The notes under the pieces are model-generated. The model did not search any database, was not told where the DNA came from, and was given only the letters and a program-made list of their open reading frames with translations. Below are positions 11,066 to 21,750 of a DNA stretch of 64,000 nt, piece by piece. This DNA is from Berberis thunbergii (Eukaryota; Streptophyta; Magnoliopsida; Ranunculales; Berberidaceae): NCBI GenBank assembly GCA_003290165.1, contig QNQO01001173.1:62001-126000 (forward strand). The letters are read 5' to 3'. The first letter of the stretch is position 1. Each line of letters opens with the position of its first letter. Position numbers and translations under genes: made by a program.

Positions 11066-12299
11066 TATTCTTCAGGAAAAGCAATTTACAACGAAGGAAG
11101 AGACTTGAAGAAAAACATAAATCGATAATTTGATATATATATACTATAGTGTGCAAGACAGACTTCTGCACATAGGACCAAATTAGTAGTGTCGAAACAA
11201 CTTGACTTGGTATACTTCGGGTCATGCTAAACAATAATTTTTGATGATCCAATTGATTAGTAAAACCAGGTTCTAATTGGCCACAGTCTTCCAAGTCAAG
11301 AAGCATGGACGTATTCAGACTTGTGTGACCATTATAAAGTTAAGTGCTCTGCTAAGTCGTCTTCAATTGTTACCTGTGCAAGTTGTTGATACAGTTGAAG
11401 TAATAAAAACAAAAAACTATAGGGTGTTTGTATTTTATTCTGAATAGAGTCGCAACTCTTAATAAGAAGTGAGACAACCATATTTAGGGTGTTTGTTTTT
11501 AGTTCTGATTAGAAGTTGAACTTTTTATTGGAGTAAGTAATAGGAAGGTGTTGATCACTTAAAACTGAGAGAGTGTCTATTTTGGTTTCTGAATAGAGCC
11601 AAAAGTCTTAATAAGAAGTGAGACACTTGTTTAGAATGTTTGTTTTTAGTTTTGATCGGAAGTTGAAGTTTTGATTGGAATAAACACCCCATGGTGCATA
11701 TCACTTAGCACTGAATTTTTAATGAAAATTTATTTCAATAATAACTTCATAATAAATTCATAATGAGTGCTACTACCCTCTCCTCTACAAATCATCCCCT
11801 CTTATTTCTACATTTTCTTTATCATGCGAGAAATGTTGCCACCACTGCCACCACCCTCCCTGGCCTCCCCTCCTCCTCTTGCATCTATTCCTATTTTTCT
11901 CTATTGAAAATTATACGAGGAATGAATAAAGATATATGGTGGTTTCTGGTAGCGGTGGAAAGTGGTCTCAATGGTATTTGGATGAAAGAAAACAAGTGGA
12001 AAAGGGGGTTAATGTTGATGGTTTATAGTGGGCGGTAAGAGTTATGGTGGTGGGAAAAAATGGACTTCAAGTCAGCACCTAAAAACAAACACCATTTTAT
12101 TTTACATTTTTCAATCAGCAGCTCATTCAAAAGCAAAACAAATAGTTCATTCAAAACTAACTCCATTTTGAAATTAGCATCTAACCACTTAAAAAAATCA
12201 CCCTCTGAATGCTTAATGAAAATTCATTCAAATAATAACCTCACAATAAATTTGTAATAACTACTGTGCTACCCATCTTCTCCACCATCCATCTCTTCT
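11066..12299. other. Upstream region of RLK copy 1 and non-coding spacer
   Basis: A TATA-like run (11133-11143, read on the minus strand) lies about 70 bp before the RLK start. An older copy of the unidentified-gene exon B lies at about 11379. From 11400 to 11700 there is a loose direct repeat containing CTTAATAAGAAGTGAGACA. From about 11760 to 12290 the sequence matches 43070-43560 and 57477-58010. No gene is supported. Confidence 0.45.
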
Positions 12300-13995
12300 C
12301 TACCTCTTTGTTGCGGGCTTAAATGGCCTAAATAAATAGGCAAATTTGACCCACTTGTAATAACTGCAAGTGCACGGTGTCTAACTAGTAAACAACGGCA
12401 AGTACGGGTCGATCCCACGAGGAAAGTGGATGCAATTGAATTTAATAATTTAACTAAACTAATTTGGAGAAAATGGGGGTTACAACAATCAAAATATCTA
12501 AACTAAAAATAATAAAAATAAAAGATGGATGTTGTGGGGTTTGGACTCACCAATGAGTTAGCAAAAATATTAAAATCTAAATTACTGAAATTATAAACGA
12601 GAAGCTTTATGAATGATGATCCATTGCTTACACGGAAGATGTGATCATTAAAATTCAATTCCAATCATATCAGTTTTTGTCAAACATGAACAATTTATTT
12701 CAAGCAAATAAACTCTTACCAAGTATTAAATGTCTTTTTAGGGCACACTTAATCAAAATCTAAGCTTAATAATTTTTAGCACATGCTTTGAATATTAATA
12801 AAATGTGAATCTAACTACCGAACATATCAATTTTTTAATCGAACATGAAAAGTGAAAACAATTTATCAATTTTTAGAAATAAATTGTTTATCAATTAAGC
12901 ATTTAAGTCAGTAAAATAAATTATACAACCCTTTTGGTTTGTCGCAAACTCGATGTGGTGGTACTCAGCAGATCAGCAGGTGGTCCGAACACAAATCCCG
13001 AGAAAAATGTTACAAGTGTTCTGTGGCTGCTCAGAGAGAAGCTCGGGGTGCCAATAACCAACTGATTTCGAAAATCAGTTGGTTCCCACCAAAAAAACTG
13101 CGCCGCTTTGCACCTTCGTCTCCAGCAAGTAGTGCCGCTCACGCTGCCTCGTTTCCACTCCTCGCGAGCTCCTTCGTCCTCCAACAGGGTCTGGAACCTG
13201 CAAAAGAGAGAGAGGGATGGAAGAATAGAGAGAGATGCGATGAGAACACAAAAAAAACAGAGAAAGGGATGCGAACACTGTCCTGTTTCTACTCCTCTGT
13301 ATCGTGGTGGTTGTGCTCTGAGGTGGTTGTGTTGCTGAATAAGAAGAACAGACAGGGAGCGAGATGGGAGAGAGGACGAGAACGGGTGACTGAAATAGGA
13401 GCCGTGCTCCCTATTTCTACTCCTGTCACAACGGTTGTGTGCTAGCTGACCGTCGCTTGCGACGGTGATCGTGTGAGAGGGAAACAAGAAGGAGGCCGAG
13501 ACGAAGGGAGGGTGGTAATGGCGAAGCTCGGTGGTGTGGACGGTCTGTCTAGCTCTGTCGCGAGCGATGTACAGAGTTGTGGGCGGTTGTGGGTGGGTGA
13601 AACAGGGTATGGAGGTGGTGTCTGATGGTGGTGGCTCTGTGGTTGTTGGACGGTGGTGGTGGTTTTGTTTGATTGGGATGGTGATGAGAATCACAACATG
13701 TGAAAAAGAGGTTTTGATTTTCTGTAATGTTTTTTCTTCCCTTCTCTTCCTCCCCTTTCTCATCCATTTCTCTTGTATTTATAGAGAATGGACAAAATAA
13801 ATAGAGATAAAATAAATAGAGGTAAAATCAAATCTGGATATGGGATAATTGGGAGAATATTCTTTGGGTTGGTTGGGCTTGGCATTGGGTTTGGGTTCAT
13901 GGGTTAGGTTTTGGGTTTAAGGGTTTGATTTTGGGTTTGGTTTTGAGTTTAGGTTATGGGCTTAGGCTATTCTCACCTCCACTTCATCTGAAGTC
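12300..13995. repeat. Block R: intermediate-copy repeat at the unit 1/2 border
   Basis: Starts TGTTGCGGGCTTAAATGG and contains GGTCGATCCCACGAGG, a string common in dispersed plant repeats. Its right part continues past 13996 into the start of unit 2. The second half recurs at 31554-32347 and a short piece at about 26129-26178, where the Copia split it. Frames of up to 280 codons exist on both strands but are low-complexity and not convincing. Probably a degenerate mobile element; class not determined. Confidence 0.4.
13056..13084. repeat. Perfect 13-bp-arm hairpin
   Basis: AACCAACTGATTT at 13056-13068 is followed after 3 bases by its exact reverse complement at 13072-13084. It lies within block R. 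No function is evident. Confidence 0.7.
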
Positions 13996-15403
13996 ACCGT
14001 CTGGGATTGTTCATTGCATTTTTCTCTGATTTCTTCGTTACAGCTCCAAATTCTACAAAAACACAAAAATTTAATAATTAATCTAAAATAAGATAAAAAT
14101 AAGGATTAACAAAAATATAATAAGAGGTAATAATGTTATAATTATGTGATTATCACTCCTCTCTATCACAAGCAGTATCGTCGCCACCACCTTACCTTCC
14201 TCTTCTTTTTTTTTTTTTTTTTTTTTTGTTTTTTCTATCTTGAGATTGTATGAGGAATGGAAAGGGATATATGGTTGTTTTTTGGTAATGGAAGGGAGAT
14301 CATAGTGTTTGGAGGAGAGGAGAGTCCCCAAAATCAAAATCTAATGAAAAGGCATAGTGTTGTGTTACTATGAACCTACCTTAACAAAATAGTTTTCATA
14401 ACTAATTTTCTCTCTAAGAAATATTACCCTAGGAATAGAAAACAAGGAAAATAAACCCTCTTAACGTTGACTGTTGACCAAGCTCGACTACTGACTGTAG
14501 TTGATTGTGGTTAGTCTTGACTGTTGATCTGAGTTTGACTGTGTAAGTTATGATTATTGGACCGAGTGGTCCATTGACCAGGTCTTCACTGAGCTCTGAT
14601 TTATTTTGATCAAGTCTAAAGTGCAAACCGTAACTCCGATTTCGACATATTTCACAGTTGCAATTTTCGTGTCGAGATCTATTAAATGAAATAGTTATTT
14701 TACAAGTATGGTAAATTTATATTTTTACCCTTCAAAGTTAATATGCCTCAATATGCATGTTTTTGATCTGTGACTATGTTTTGTTCATGATTTGAATTAT
14801 GAATTTCTTGAATAGTGACATGTATGCATATCAGAACTTGTTTATCTATGTAGAAATTAGTTTTTATGGTCTTTTTTATTTATGAGAAATGTTTGTGCCT
14901 GAGAGCATCTCCAATGCCAAAAATCACTTTTATTCCTAGAGATAAATAGAAAACAAAAGAGAATATCAAGATATTTAATGGTGTGGTGGAGATCTAAACA
15001 CAAACAACGATGTTTTTAGTGTTAATCCATAATTTTTCTGAAAATTTTAGTTCAAACAAATTAGTAAACAATTTTACCGTAATTTTTAGCTAAATGAAAT
15101 TTGACTGGATCCTAAATTAAAGTGACATTAAAAGCCCAAATTAATCATTTTATCCCAACCCCACTTTTTTAATTAACCTTTTAGCCCCGAAATCTAATGC
15201 AGAACCCAAATCAGATCCACCCGACATCAAATCTTTGTCTATTTTTCTTCATCAAATCTCGAGTGGCAACCAGAGCAGAACACTGCAGATGCTCCTTTCA
15301 TAAACTGTAAAAGCTTAGAGGAAATGGGAAAAGGTGAACATTTTTTGGCACCATGATATCCCAAATGATCATTGGTCGTTGTCCTTGCTCCTAAATACAA
15401 TTT
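13996..15403. other. Non-coding left part of unit 2
   Basis: Homologous to 1-1389, with a longer T tract near 14207-14227 and the W-box cluster at about 14465-14577. No gene is supported. Confidence 0.5.
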
Positions 15404-15668
15404 GACAAGCATGTAGTCTTGGTATTTTACCTAAATGCCGTCTTTGGAATATTTCAGAATGCTTGTCAATAATTATTGTCATTTCTATGTAGGTATTGAC
15501 AAGCATGTAGTCTTGGTATTTTACCTAAATGCCGTCTTTGGAATATTTCAGAATGCTTGTCAATAATTATTGTCATTTCTATGTAGGTATTGACAAGCAT
15601 GTAGTCTTGGTATTTTACCTAAATGCCGTCTTTGGGATATTTCAGAACTCTTGTCATTTCTTTGTAGG
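15404..15668 (+). repeat. Expanded tandem repeat, three copies with 94-bp variant (unit 2)
   Basis: GACAAGCATGTAGTCTTGG begins at 15404, 15498 and 15592. The first two monomers are 94 bp because they contain an extra 13 bases (around TCAATAATTATTG); the last is the 81-bp form. Only unit 2 has three copies, so the 94-bp variant was probably duplicated after unit 2 separated. Confidence 0.8.
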
Positions 15669-15770
15669 TAACCTTGATCCGTACTTGCAGAAAATTAGGA
15701 TGGTGTTCGGCCTGCATTACTCAATGCATGATCTCAATAAGTTGAATGCGACACTAATATATTTTTTCAG

Positions 15771-15992
15771 GCAGAACATCCTTGGTTCTCTATTTTGATG
15801 AGGATGGGGTTTTCAATGGAAAGGATAACCATGTGAAATTTCCAGCAGATTTAGTAATGTGATATGTTGAATTCTGCAATTTTAATTGATGATCTTCATA
15901 ATACATTCATATAAAGTTCACTGCTAAGTCATCAGCAATTGTTACCTCTGTAGGTTGTTGATACAGTTAAAGAAGTGGTGGACTATATCTAG
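15771..15992 (+). pseudogene. Two-exon gene fragment, unit 2
   Basis: Exon A is 15771-15853 (83 bp, open, same frame as unit 3), then a GT donor, an acceptor changed to TAG, and exon B 15954-15992 ending TAT ATC TAG. Exon B carries GAA to AAA relative to unit 3. It could still splice as written, but no complete upstream exons are identified. The family is unknown. Confidence 0.45.
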
Positions 15993-16490
15993 ACCAAGGA
16001 ATGCCATTGATCAGTACCAATATTAATTTGTCAAAAAATTCTTATTATATTTGATGAATCAATTTTTGAAAACTTGGTATTGTTGGACAGTTTCTGCCAA
16101 ATCTCTATCATTTCAAGCGACGGCAATTATCAATCAATTTTATAATTGTTTTCCTTTTATGTTTTGGTGTTTTGTTTTTAGTTGATTGACTGTACGTGTA
16201 TAAATTTTAGTTGATTTAAGTCTTTATTTTTTAGTTGATTGTTTTCTATGCATGCTTCCATTAAGCTTTTGCATACATACTTTTTTGCCTAAATTGTGTA
16301 TACATATTTCCACCAGGCTTATGATTTACAGGTGGATACAAAATTTGACTACTTACATGTACTCTATACGGCTGTCTGAACCACATGGGAGATTATCTTT
16401 GTTACTAATAAGGTGTTTTTATGCTCACATTCAAGTCTACCAACTATGAGTGTTGGGGCATACTTATAACCACTTGTAAGTGATGCATGC

Positions 16491-16969
16491 TGTCATGGAT
16501 TAGTAATTCGTGCGGCACTAGCTATCCAATTCACTAGTAAGCCTATGAATAGTTACTTTGACGGACACAAATATTAACTTGAAAATGCACAGTATCAATC
16601 TGTAGACAATATAACAATCCACAATAGTCAGTAAAAGTTCTCATTCACATTCAAAAGATTACAATGGGGAGGAACGTTCGGAAGGGCGTTGCTTAAGACT
16701 AGTTCGATGCTATTGATCGATAGAAATACAAGTTTGAAGTTGAAAAGCAATGCAAAGAAAACAATAAAAATGTTAGCGGTACAGTTTGGCTCGACTATGC
16801 AATGGAGGCAACACGTCCTCACAGTCAAGAGCTCAAACTTTCTCCCTATAATATAGATGCTAAGCATTTGTGCACTTTTCAAAAGGAAAAATTGAGTTTT
16901 GAGACTATTAGGAAAGTCTTGAAAGGCCTCTGATCTTGATTTCCCTGACCAACGGTACTAGTCCTGACA
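16491..16969 (-). repeat. Left LTR (3' LTR by orientation)
   Basis: 479 bp, beginning TGTCATGG and ending CCTGACA. Preceded and followed by CATGC, so taken alone it looks like a perfect solo LTR. Confidence 0.88.
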
Positions 16970-17138
16970 CATGCAAATATATATTGGATTGAACACTTCT
17001 AATTCCTCTTCAATTTTAGGCTATATTTTGACGAAATTAAGTAATAATATACTCATTTGTCAAGAAACTTATCATGAACTCCAAATAAATCTTGTAGATT
17101 GAAAATCTGGAATTTATTCGATGAGTACGGAATCAACT
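16970..17138. repeat. Duplicated host flank inside the LTR element
   Basis: Matches the host sequence outside the right LTR (18563-18732) base for base over most of its length, ending at GGAATCAACT. There the outer copy continues into host sequence and this copy switches to gag. Confidence 0.85.
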
Positions 17139-18091
17139 TATGGCGGGAATTGTAGTTTTTTCGGTTCTGACTTGAGTTTTCCCAGTTTTGGTGAGGTGAG
17201 CGAGCATTCGACCCTGAGCTTGAATTGGTACTGCTAGTTCTAGCTGTGGAGTGATTGAGCGAAGTGGATCCAGTCATGGGCATATAATCGCTAAACCTTT
17301 CTGCCGCCGCAATAGCACTTGTAATATCTGTCACCTTCTGCTTGTAGAAGCGGCTGAGCTTGTTCCATGAAACAGAAAACTTTGTCCTTCTCAGACATGT
17401 CTCGAATATCTAGCAAGCAAGTTGAGAATTGTCGGACATAGTCTCGAATATTGCCTGTCTATTTAATGGTGTGGAGCTTTCTCCTTGCTAAGAAATCAGT
17501 GTTCTCAGGCAAGAATTGATTTCTGAGTTCCTTCTTGAGGTCTGCCCAAGTTCTGATAAGGATGCGACCTTTTTCCATATCTGCATATTTGGTTCTCCAC
17601 CATAGTTTCGCATCACCTGCTAAGTACATGGTCGCCATGGTAACCTTGGCTTCTTCTGATTCGGGGTTCACCACGGGAAAATACTGCTCCAGATCAAACA
17701 AGAAGTTCTCTAACTCCTTCCCCTCTCGTGCCCCAGCATATGACTTTGGCTCAGGCACTTTCATCCTAGGGTGATCGGTCGTCCCTGTGGCCTTAGTTAG
17801 CAAGCCAACCCTTGCAAATAAGTCCTCCAACTATAATTGGAAGTCACTCATCACCTGAGCTGTAGGGTAAGGCGACTCTTCTATAGCGACTGTCCGTCCC
17901 TTTAAGTTGTCAACGTGCTCAGCCAGCGAATCCACTCTGTCTGCCAGTGAAAAGAGTTCATCCAACCGACTAATCTGTTCTCCCAAAGTGTTCAACTGGT
18001 CCATTATGCTTTCTAGTTTATGCATTCGACTAGCTTGTCGTTCCTCCATAGCGCTAAGGCGCTCATTTAGTTCCTGCATCCTGGTTGACAT
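17139..18091 (-). pseudogene. Retroelement gag remnant (Gypsy-like)
   Basis: Read from 18091 there is a heptad-like Leu-rich stretch (MSTRMQELNERLSAMEERQ), then a stop at about 17831, then a typical gag body with KVPEPKSYAGARE, WWRTKYADMEKG and NQFLPEN. A frame change follows before DMSEKDKVF and AAAERFSDYMP. Gag builds the particle that packages element RNA. Premature stop, shifted frames and loss of everything downstream make it non-functional. Confidence 0.85.
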
Positions 18092-18103
18092 TCAACAAGC
18101 TCT

Positions 18104-18116
18104 GGCTCTGATACCA
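18104..18116 (-). other. Primer-binding site (initiator tRNA-Met type)
   Basis: On the minus strand TGGTATCAGAGCC starts two bases inside the right LTR. It complements the 3' end of plant initiator tRNA-Met, the usual primer for Copia and many Gypsy elements. It identifies 18119-18562 as the 5' LTR. Confidence 0.9.
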
Positions 18117-18118
18117 AC

Positions 18119-18562
18119 TGTCACGGACTAGTAATCCGTGCGACACTAGCTATCCAATTCACTAGTAAGCCTATGAGTAGTTACATTGACGGGCACAAAT
18201 ATTAACTTGAGAATGCACAATATCAATTTGTAGAGTCAGTAAAAGTTCTCATTCACATTCAATAGATTACAATGGGGAGGAATGTTCAGAAGAACGTTGC
18301 TCAAGACTAGTTCGATGCTATCGATCGATGGAAATACAAGTTTGAAGTTGAAAATAATAAAAATGCTAGCGGTACAGTCTGGCCCGACTATGCAATGGAG
18401 GCAACACGTCCTCACAATCAAGAGCTCAAACCTTCCCCCTATAATATAGATGCTAAGCATTTGGGCACTTTTCAAAAGGGAACATTGAGTTTTGAGACCA
18501 TTAGGAAAGTCTTGAAAGGCCTCTAACTTTGATTTTCCTGACCAACGGTACTAGTCCTGACA
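18119..18562 (-). repeat. Right LTR (5' LTR by orientation)
   Basis: 444 bp, beginning TGTCACGG and ending CCTGACA, followed by CATGC at 18563-18567. It differs from the left LTR by several substitutions and small deletions. Confidence 0.88.
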
Positions 18563-19003
18563 CATGCAAACATATATTGGATTGAATACTTCTAATTCCT
18601 CTTCAATTTTAGGCCATATTTTGACGAAATTAAGTAATAATATACTCATTTGTCAAGAAACTTATGATGAACTCCAAATAAATCTTGTAGATTAAAAATC
18701 TGGAATTTATTCGATGAGTACGGAATCAACTGTATTGAAAAAAATATGGTATTATGGTCAGCTTAAAGGATCCTAAAATTGAAAGCGGAAAAGTGAGTGG
18801 TCTATAACCAACCCCAAGAGGAGCGTACCACACTCTCTCTGCATTTTGGCAGACCCTCTCTATTTTTTCTAGCAGACCCTAAACCATATAACCAACCCTA
18901 AGAGAAGAGCCTAAACCATACTCACCAAATGGCAAGCCTCGACTCCCAATGAATCTGTCATGAACCTGGTGGACGATAATATCCTATTCCACCAGGAACT
19001 TAC

Positions 19004-19040
<37 letters not shown>

Positions 19041-19672
19041 TCGGTGAATCTATCATCATATAAACATAGGAAAAGCTTGGCTCCGAGGTTTGATCGATGT
19101 AATCCCTTAACACCAATTATAATTATTTTCATGTTATTATTATTCTTGTAAATTCCTGGTGGAATAGGATATCGTCTGTCAGGTTCATGACTGGTGGGTA
19201 TAAAATTTAAGACGTGAAGATTAAACCACCACAGTCTTAACTATCCGATCAGACTACCATTAAATTTTTAGCAAATCCTTTCTCACACGTTCAAAAATGA
19301 TTTTTTAATTATTTTGGCTTTTTCTTATTGAAAATATTCAAAAACGAATTTTTTGTTGAAGCGAAAGAGAAGAAGTAGAAGAGAAAATATGAGATTTCCC
19401 AGAACTCACACTCATTTCGTCATCATTCATTGCCCCACTTCTTCCTCTTCGTCACCATCATCCGTCACATTGATATCAAACCAAATTTTAGAAAAAAATT
19501 GGAGCTCAAATGATTGCATGTGAGAGAGACACTCAACTACTCGAGTACCGACTTCAGATTAACTTCACACTTCACATGATAATTTCAGTTTACAATACTA
19601 ATAATATGGCGCCTGATAGTTTAACAACTTCAGTTTTGTTTTCAAAGTTTTAGTTTGTTTGTACGTAGTTTT
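18563..19672. other. Non-coding region of unit 2 with fold-back repeat and (AAT)n
   Basis: Contains the fold-back repeat (about 18958-19192), whose left arm ends in an expanded AAT microsatellite at about 19004-19040. Units 1 and 3 have only about four repeats there. The empty site of the 1.6-kb TIR element is near 19651. No gene is seen. Confidence 0.6.
19004..19040. repeat. (AAT)n microsatellite
   Basis: About twelve uninterrupted AAT units at the inner end of the left fold-back arm, against about four in the matching position of units 1 and 3. Confidence 0.9.
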
Positions 19673-19687
19673 TCGTTGGAAACACTT

Positions 19688-19816
19688 TTTTTTTAAAGGT
19701 AAGCAAGGCTTTTATAAGATCCCAGAACTAATAAAGATGTTGTAAGTTGGGTTTGAACCCATGATCTAGTGGTACCATCCGCCAAGCTCTAACCGTTGAG
19801 CTGTCAATCCATTGGC
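19688..19816 (-). mobile_element. tRNA-derived SINE
   Basis: On the minus strand the head contains CAGCTCAACGGTTAGAGC (polymerase III A-box-like) and GGGTTCAAACCC (B-box-like), and the tail ends in an A run before the target. The insertion is bounded by 15-bp direct repeats TCGTTGGAAACACTT at 19673-19687 and 19817-19831. Unit 1 has a single uninterrupted copy of this site. Length, tRNA-like promoter, A tail and long target duplication together identify a SINE. Confidence 0.85.
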
Positions 19817-19831
19817 TCGTTGGAAACACTT

Positions 19832-20264
19832 ATTGAAAGAACTTCACATGATAATTGTAGACATATCGTGTAGTGGTGGGGCTAGGGGGCTTCGCTTCTT
19901 CACCCCCGAGCACAATACAATTATCATTGAATATGTCTCGAGCAACGATATCGTCCTCAATTTAGACATCGCTCGGGTATGGTTTTTTTTTTTTTTTACG
20001 AACTTAACTCAACTTTTCAAATGTTCTCAAAAGGTCTCATCGCTTATTAAGACATATCTAATCACTTATATTCCTCACAGGATGATGGTCACTACTCGAT
20101 GTGGGACTATGTTGAGCCAACATCTCCAACAAATTGCATGGCTAACACTTCATGATATGGAATTGGTAGGTGTCTAAGAGTTGATCCTTACTAACAAAGG
20201 CGTTATGTGTTAGTTTGAATGGACCTCACACCTTGCGAATAGTCTGCCTTGATATGTCGCCTCT
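19832..20264. other. Non-coding spacer of unit 2
   Basis: Matches about 5200-5600 of unit 1, with a shorter T tract. No gene is seen. Confidence 0.5.
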
Positions 20265-20650
20265 TCACTCTAGATGGATTCTAACACCTTGCAAATGGTC
20301 TCTTATATGATGCAATTCAGTGAAAACTTCTCCAATGTTCTTGCGTTCAACATGGGATCTCGAAGAACAGGCTACTCTTCTTACCGCTGATGCCAAACAA
20401 TTTGGCACTCTAGTCCTTTGACTACTCAGGTTTGCAATGCCGACAGCTCCATCAATGATTTCTAATAACATGGTTAGATTCACAATGCACCCAACTCATT
20501 CAGGTAAAGTTGTTTATGCGAAACTATGAAGATTTTGTCCATTTTGAAATATGTCATCTGTCAGTTTCTTTCCAGTAAACAACTCCAACAACAATATTCC
20601 ATAATTGTAAATGTCTCCTTGCATGGACACTTAACCACCCAATTCATATT
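20265..20650 (-). pseudogene. Spare copy of LRR-RLK last exon (unit 2)
   Basis: Same remnant as at 6003-6387: a CAG acceptor before 20650, then kinase C-lobe sequence to TGA at 20265-20267. Near its start GGT TAA appears where the RLKs have a Gln codon, and the length is 386 instead of 389 bp. Intron-like sequence follows, but no exon 1. Confidence 0.85.
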
Positions 20651-21750
20651 CTGCATTTTATAAAAAAATTTATACCTCTAAACATGTAATTTAAGCACTT
20701 TAGATGTGAAGAAATCAAATAGAATTTGACATAGACCATTTATTGTTCAATAAAATAAAAGGTGAAAATGATTGTCATAGAAAACCTTAAATTAGGTAGG
20801 CAAATTTAATAAGTTGATGTGAAATACTGAAAAAATTAAGATTTCACTAAAAATTGTTTCTATCATATCTGAGTTGAATATGCTACAACATCATTAAAAG
20901 TATCAGATGAAATGCTAATGAAGTGATGGTGCTATGTCTAATTAAAATTGTTTCTATCATATCTGAGTTGAATATGCTCAACATCATTATAGTATGTGCT
21001 TGCCCTAATGAAAGCTGGAGAGCATTGAGACAACAAAACAAGTTTAAGTAAATTTGATAAAAAAATAAAAAAGGGAAAATGTAATGCTCTATTTAAACAA
21101 CTCAAATTGTTAAGCTGGGAGTTTCGGGTCTCTTGTTGAAGGTTTTAATGAGCTAGAACGTCCACAATGCCACGAGTCCCCCAATTTTTTTGATTAGAAA
21201 ATATCCAAAGATGCGGTCGAAATCTTTTTCAATTCACGACATCTATATTGTCTCGGCTAGCCAGATCTTGACTGAATTGGCGACCGTCATAGAACAATCC
21301 AGCGCTCAAATGCCTTAGCTAGCCAACTCTTGATATCCACACTATTATGAGCTCTCATTGAATAAACGTGTGGTTTGTGCTTGAAACATTTTGACGTGCC
21401 AATGCTAAATTTGTGGGAGATGTGGGACATGTCTTGGATCCCCTTCACTACAATATAGGAAATCTTGAATGTCTCGACAAAACAATTGTAAGAAATTCGA
21501 ACATTTACTAGCTAGATTCTAAGCCATGGATCTAGAACAACATGTCCTTAGTAAGACTTTAATCTTCCTTATTTGATGTATACACTTGATAAATTTAACA
21601 AACAACAAGAACATAGTAAAGCTATGAAAATTCTGGAAACACAAACAAAGCTCACAACTAAATGAGTATGCTTCTGTTAGCTAGCGAAACAAGCAAATTT
21701 TACCACTCGAACAAACTACCGCGCAAAGCACCATCCCGATGATATGTTTC
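20651..21750. other. Intron remnant and spacer of unit 2
   Basis: Homologous to 6388-7566. No gene is seen. Confidence 0.5.

Larger units (their letters stand above)
1..13995. repeat. Tandem segmental duplication, unit 1
   Basis: The first bases of the window recur at 13996 and 32348, and long stretches after them match closely. Unit 1 holds, in order, the W-box cluster, the tandem 81-bp repeat, the unidentified-gene exons, a fold-back repeat, a 1.6-kb TIR element, a spare RLK last exon, RLK copy 1 and the block at 12300-13995. The left boundary is only the window edge, so the true unit start may lie outside. From about 2.0 to 5.9 kb it is most like unit 3. Confidence 0.85.
16491..18562 (-). 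mobile_element. Rearranged LTR retroelement with gag remnant and captured flank
   Basis: Two LTRs with TGTCA...TGACA ends (16491-16969 and 18119-18562) surround about 1.15 kb. The primer-binding site next to the right LTR sets minus orientation. CATGC flanks the whole (16486-16490 and 18563-18567) and also follows the left LTR directly (16970-16974). After that comes a copy of the host sequence that should lie only outside the right LTR. About 165 bp later this joins abruptly to gag. The polypurine tract and all of pol are absent. The gag type suggests Gypsy. Confidence 0.85.

Noticed and set aside
10923..11306. 127-codon minus-strand frame overlapping the RLK start (also near 25107-25490)
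   Set aside because: Overlaps the 5' leader and signal peptide in another frame, is shortened in copy 3, and has no recognisable domain; at most an upstream open frame.
12921..13763. 280-codon minus-strand open frame in block R
   Set aside because: Low-complexity His/Thr/Ser-rich text; the unit-2 copy is shifted and truncated, and a frame is open on the other strand too.
15404..15668. CRISPR-like array
   Set aside because: Tandem monomers with no unique spacers, in a plant nuclear genome.
19740..19816. Functional tRNA gene
   Set aside because: A- and B-box-like strings are present but there is no cloverleaf with an anticodon arm; the A tail and target duplication show a SINE.
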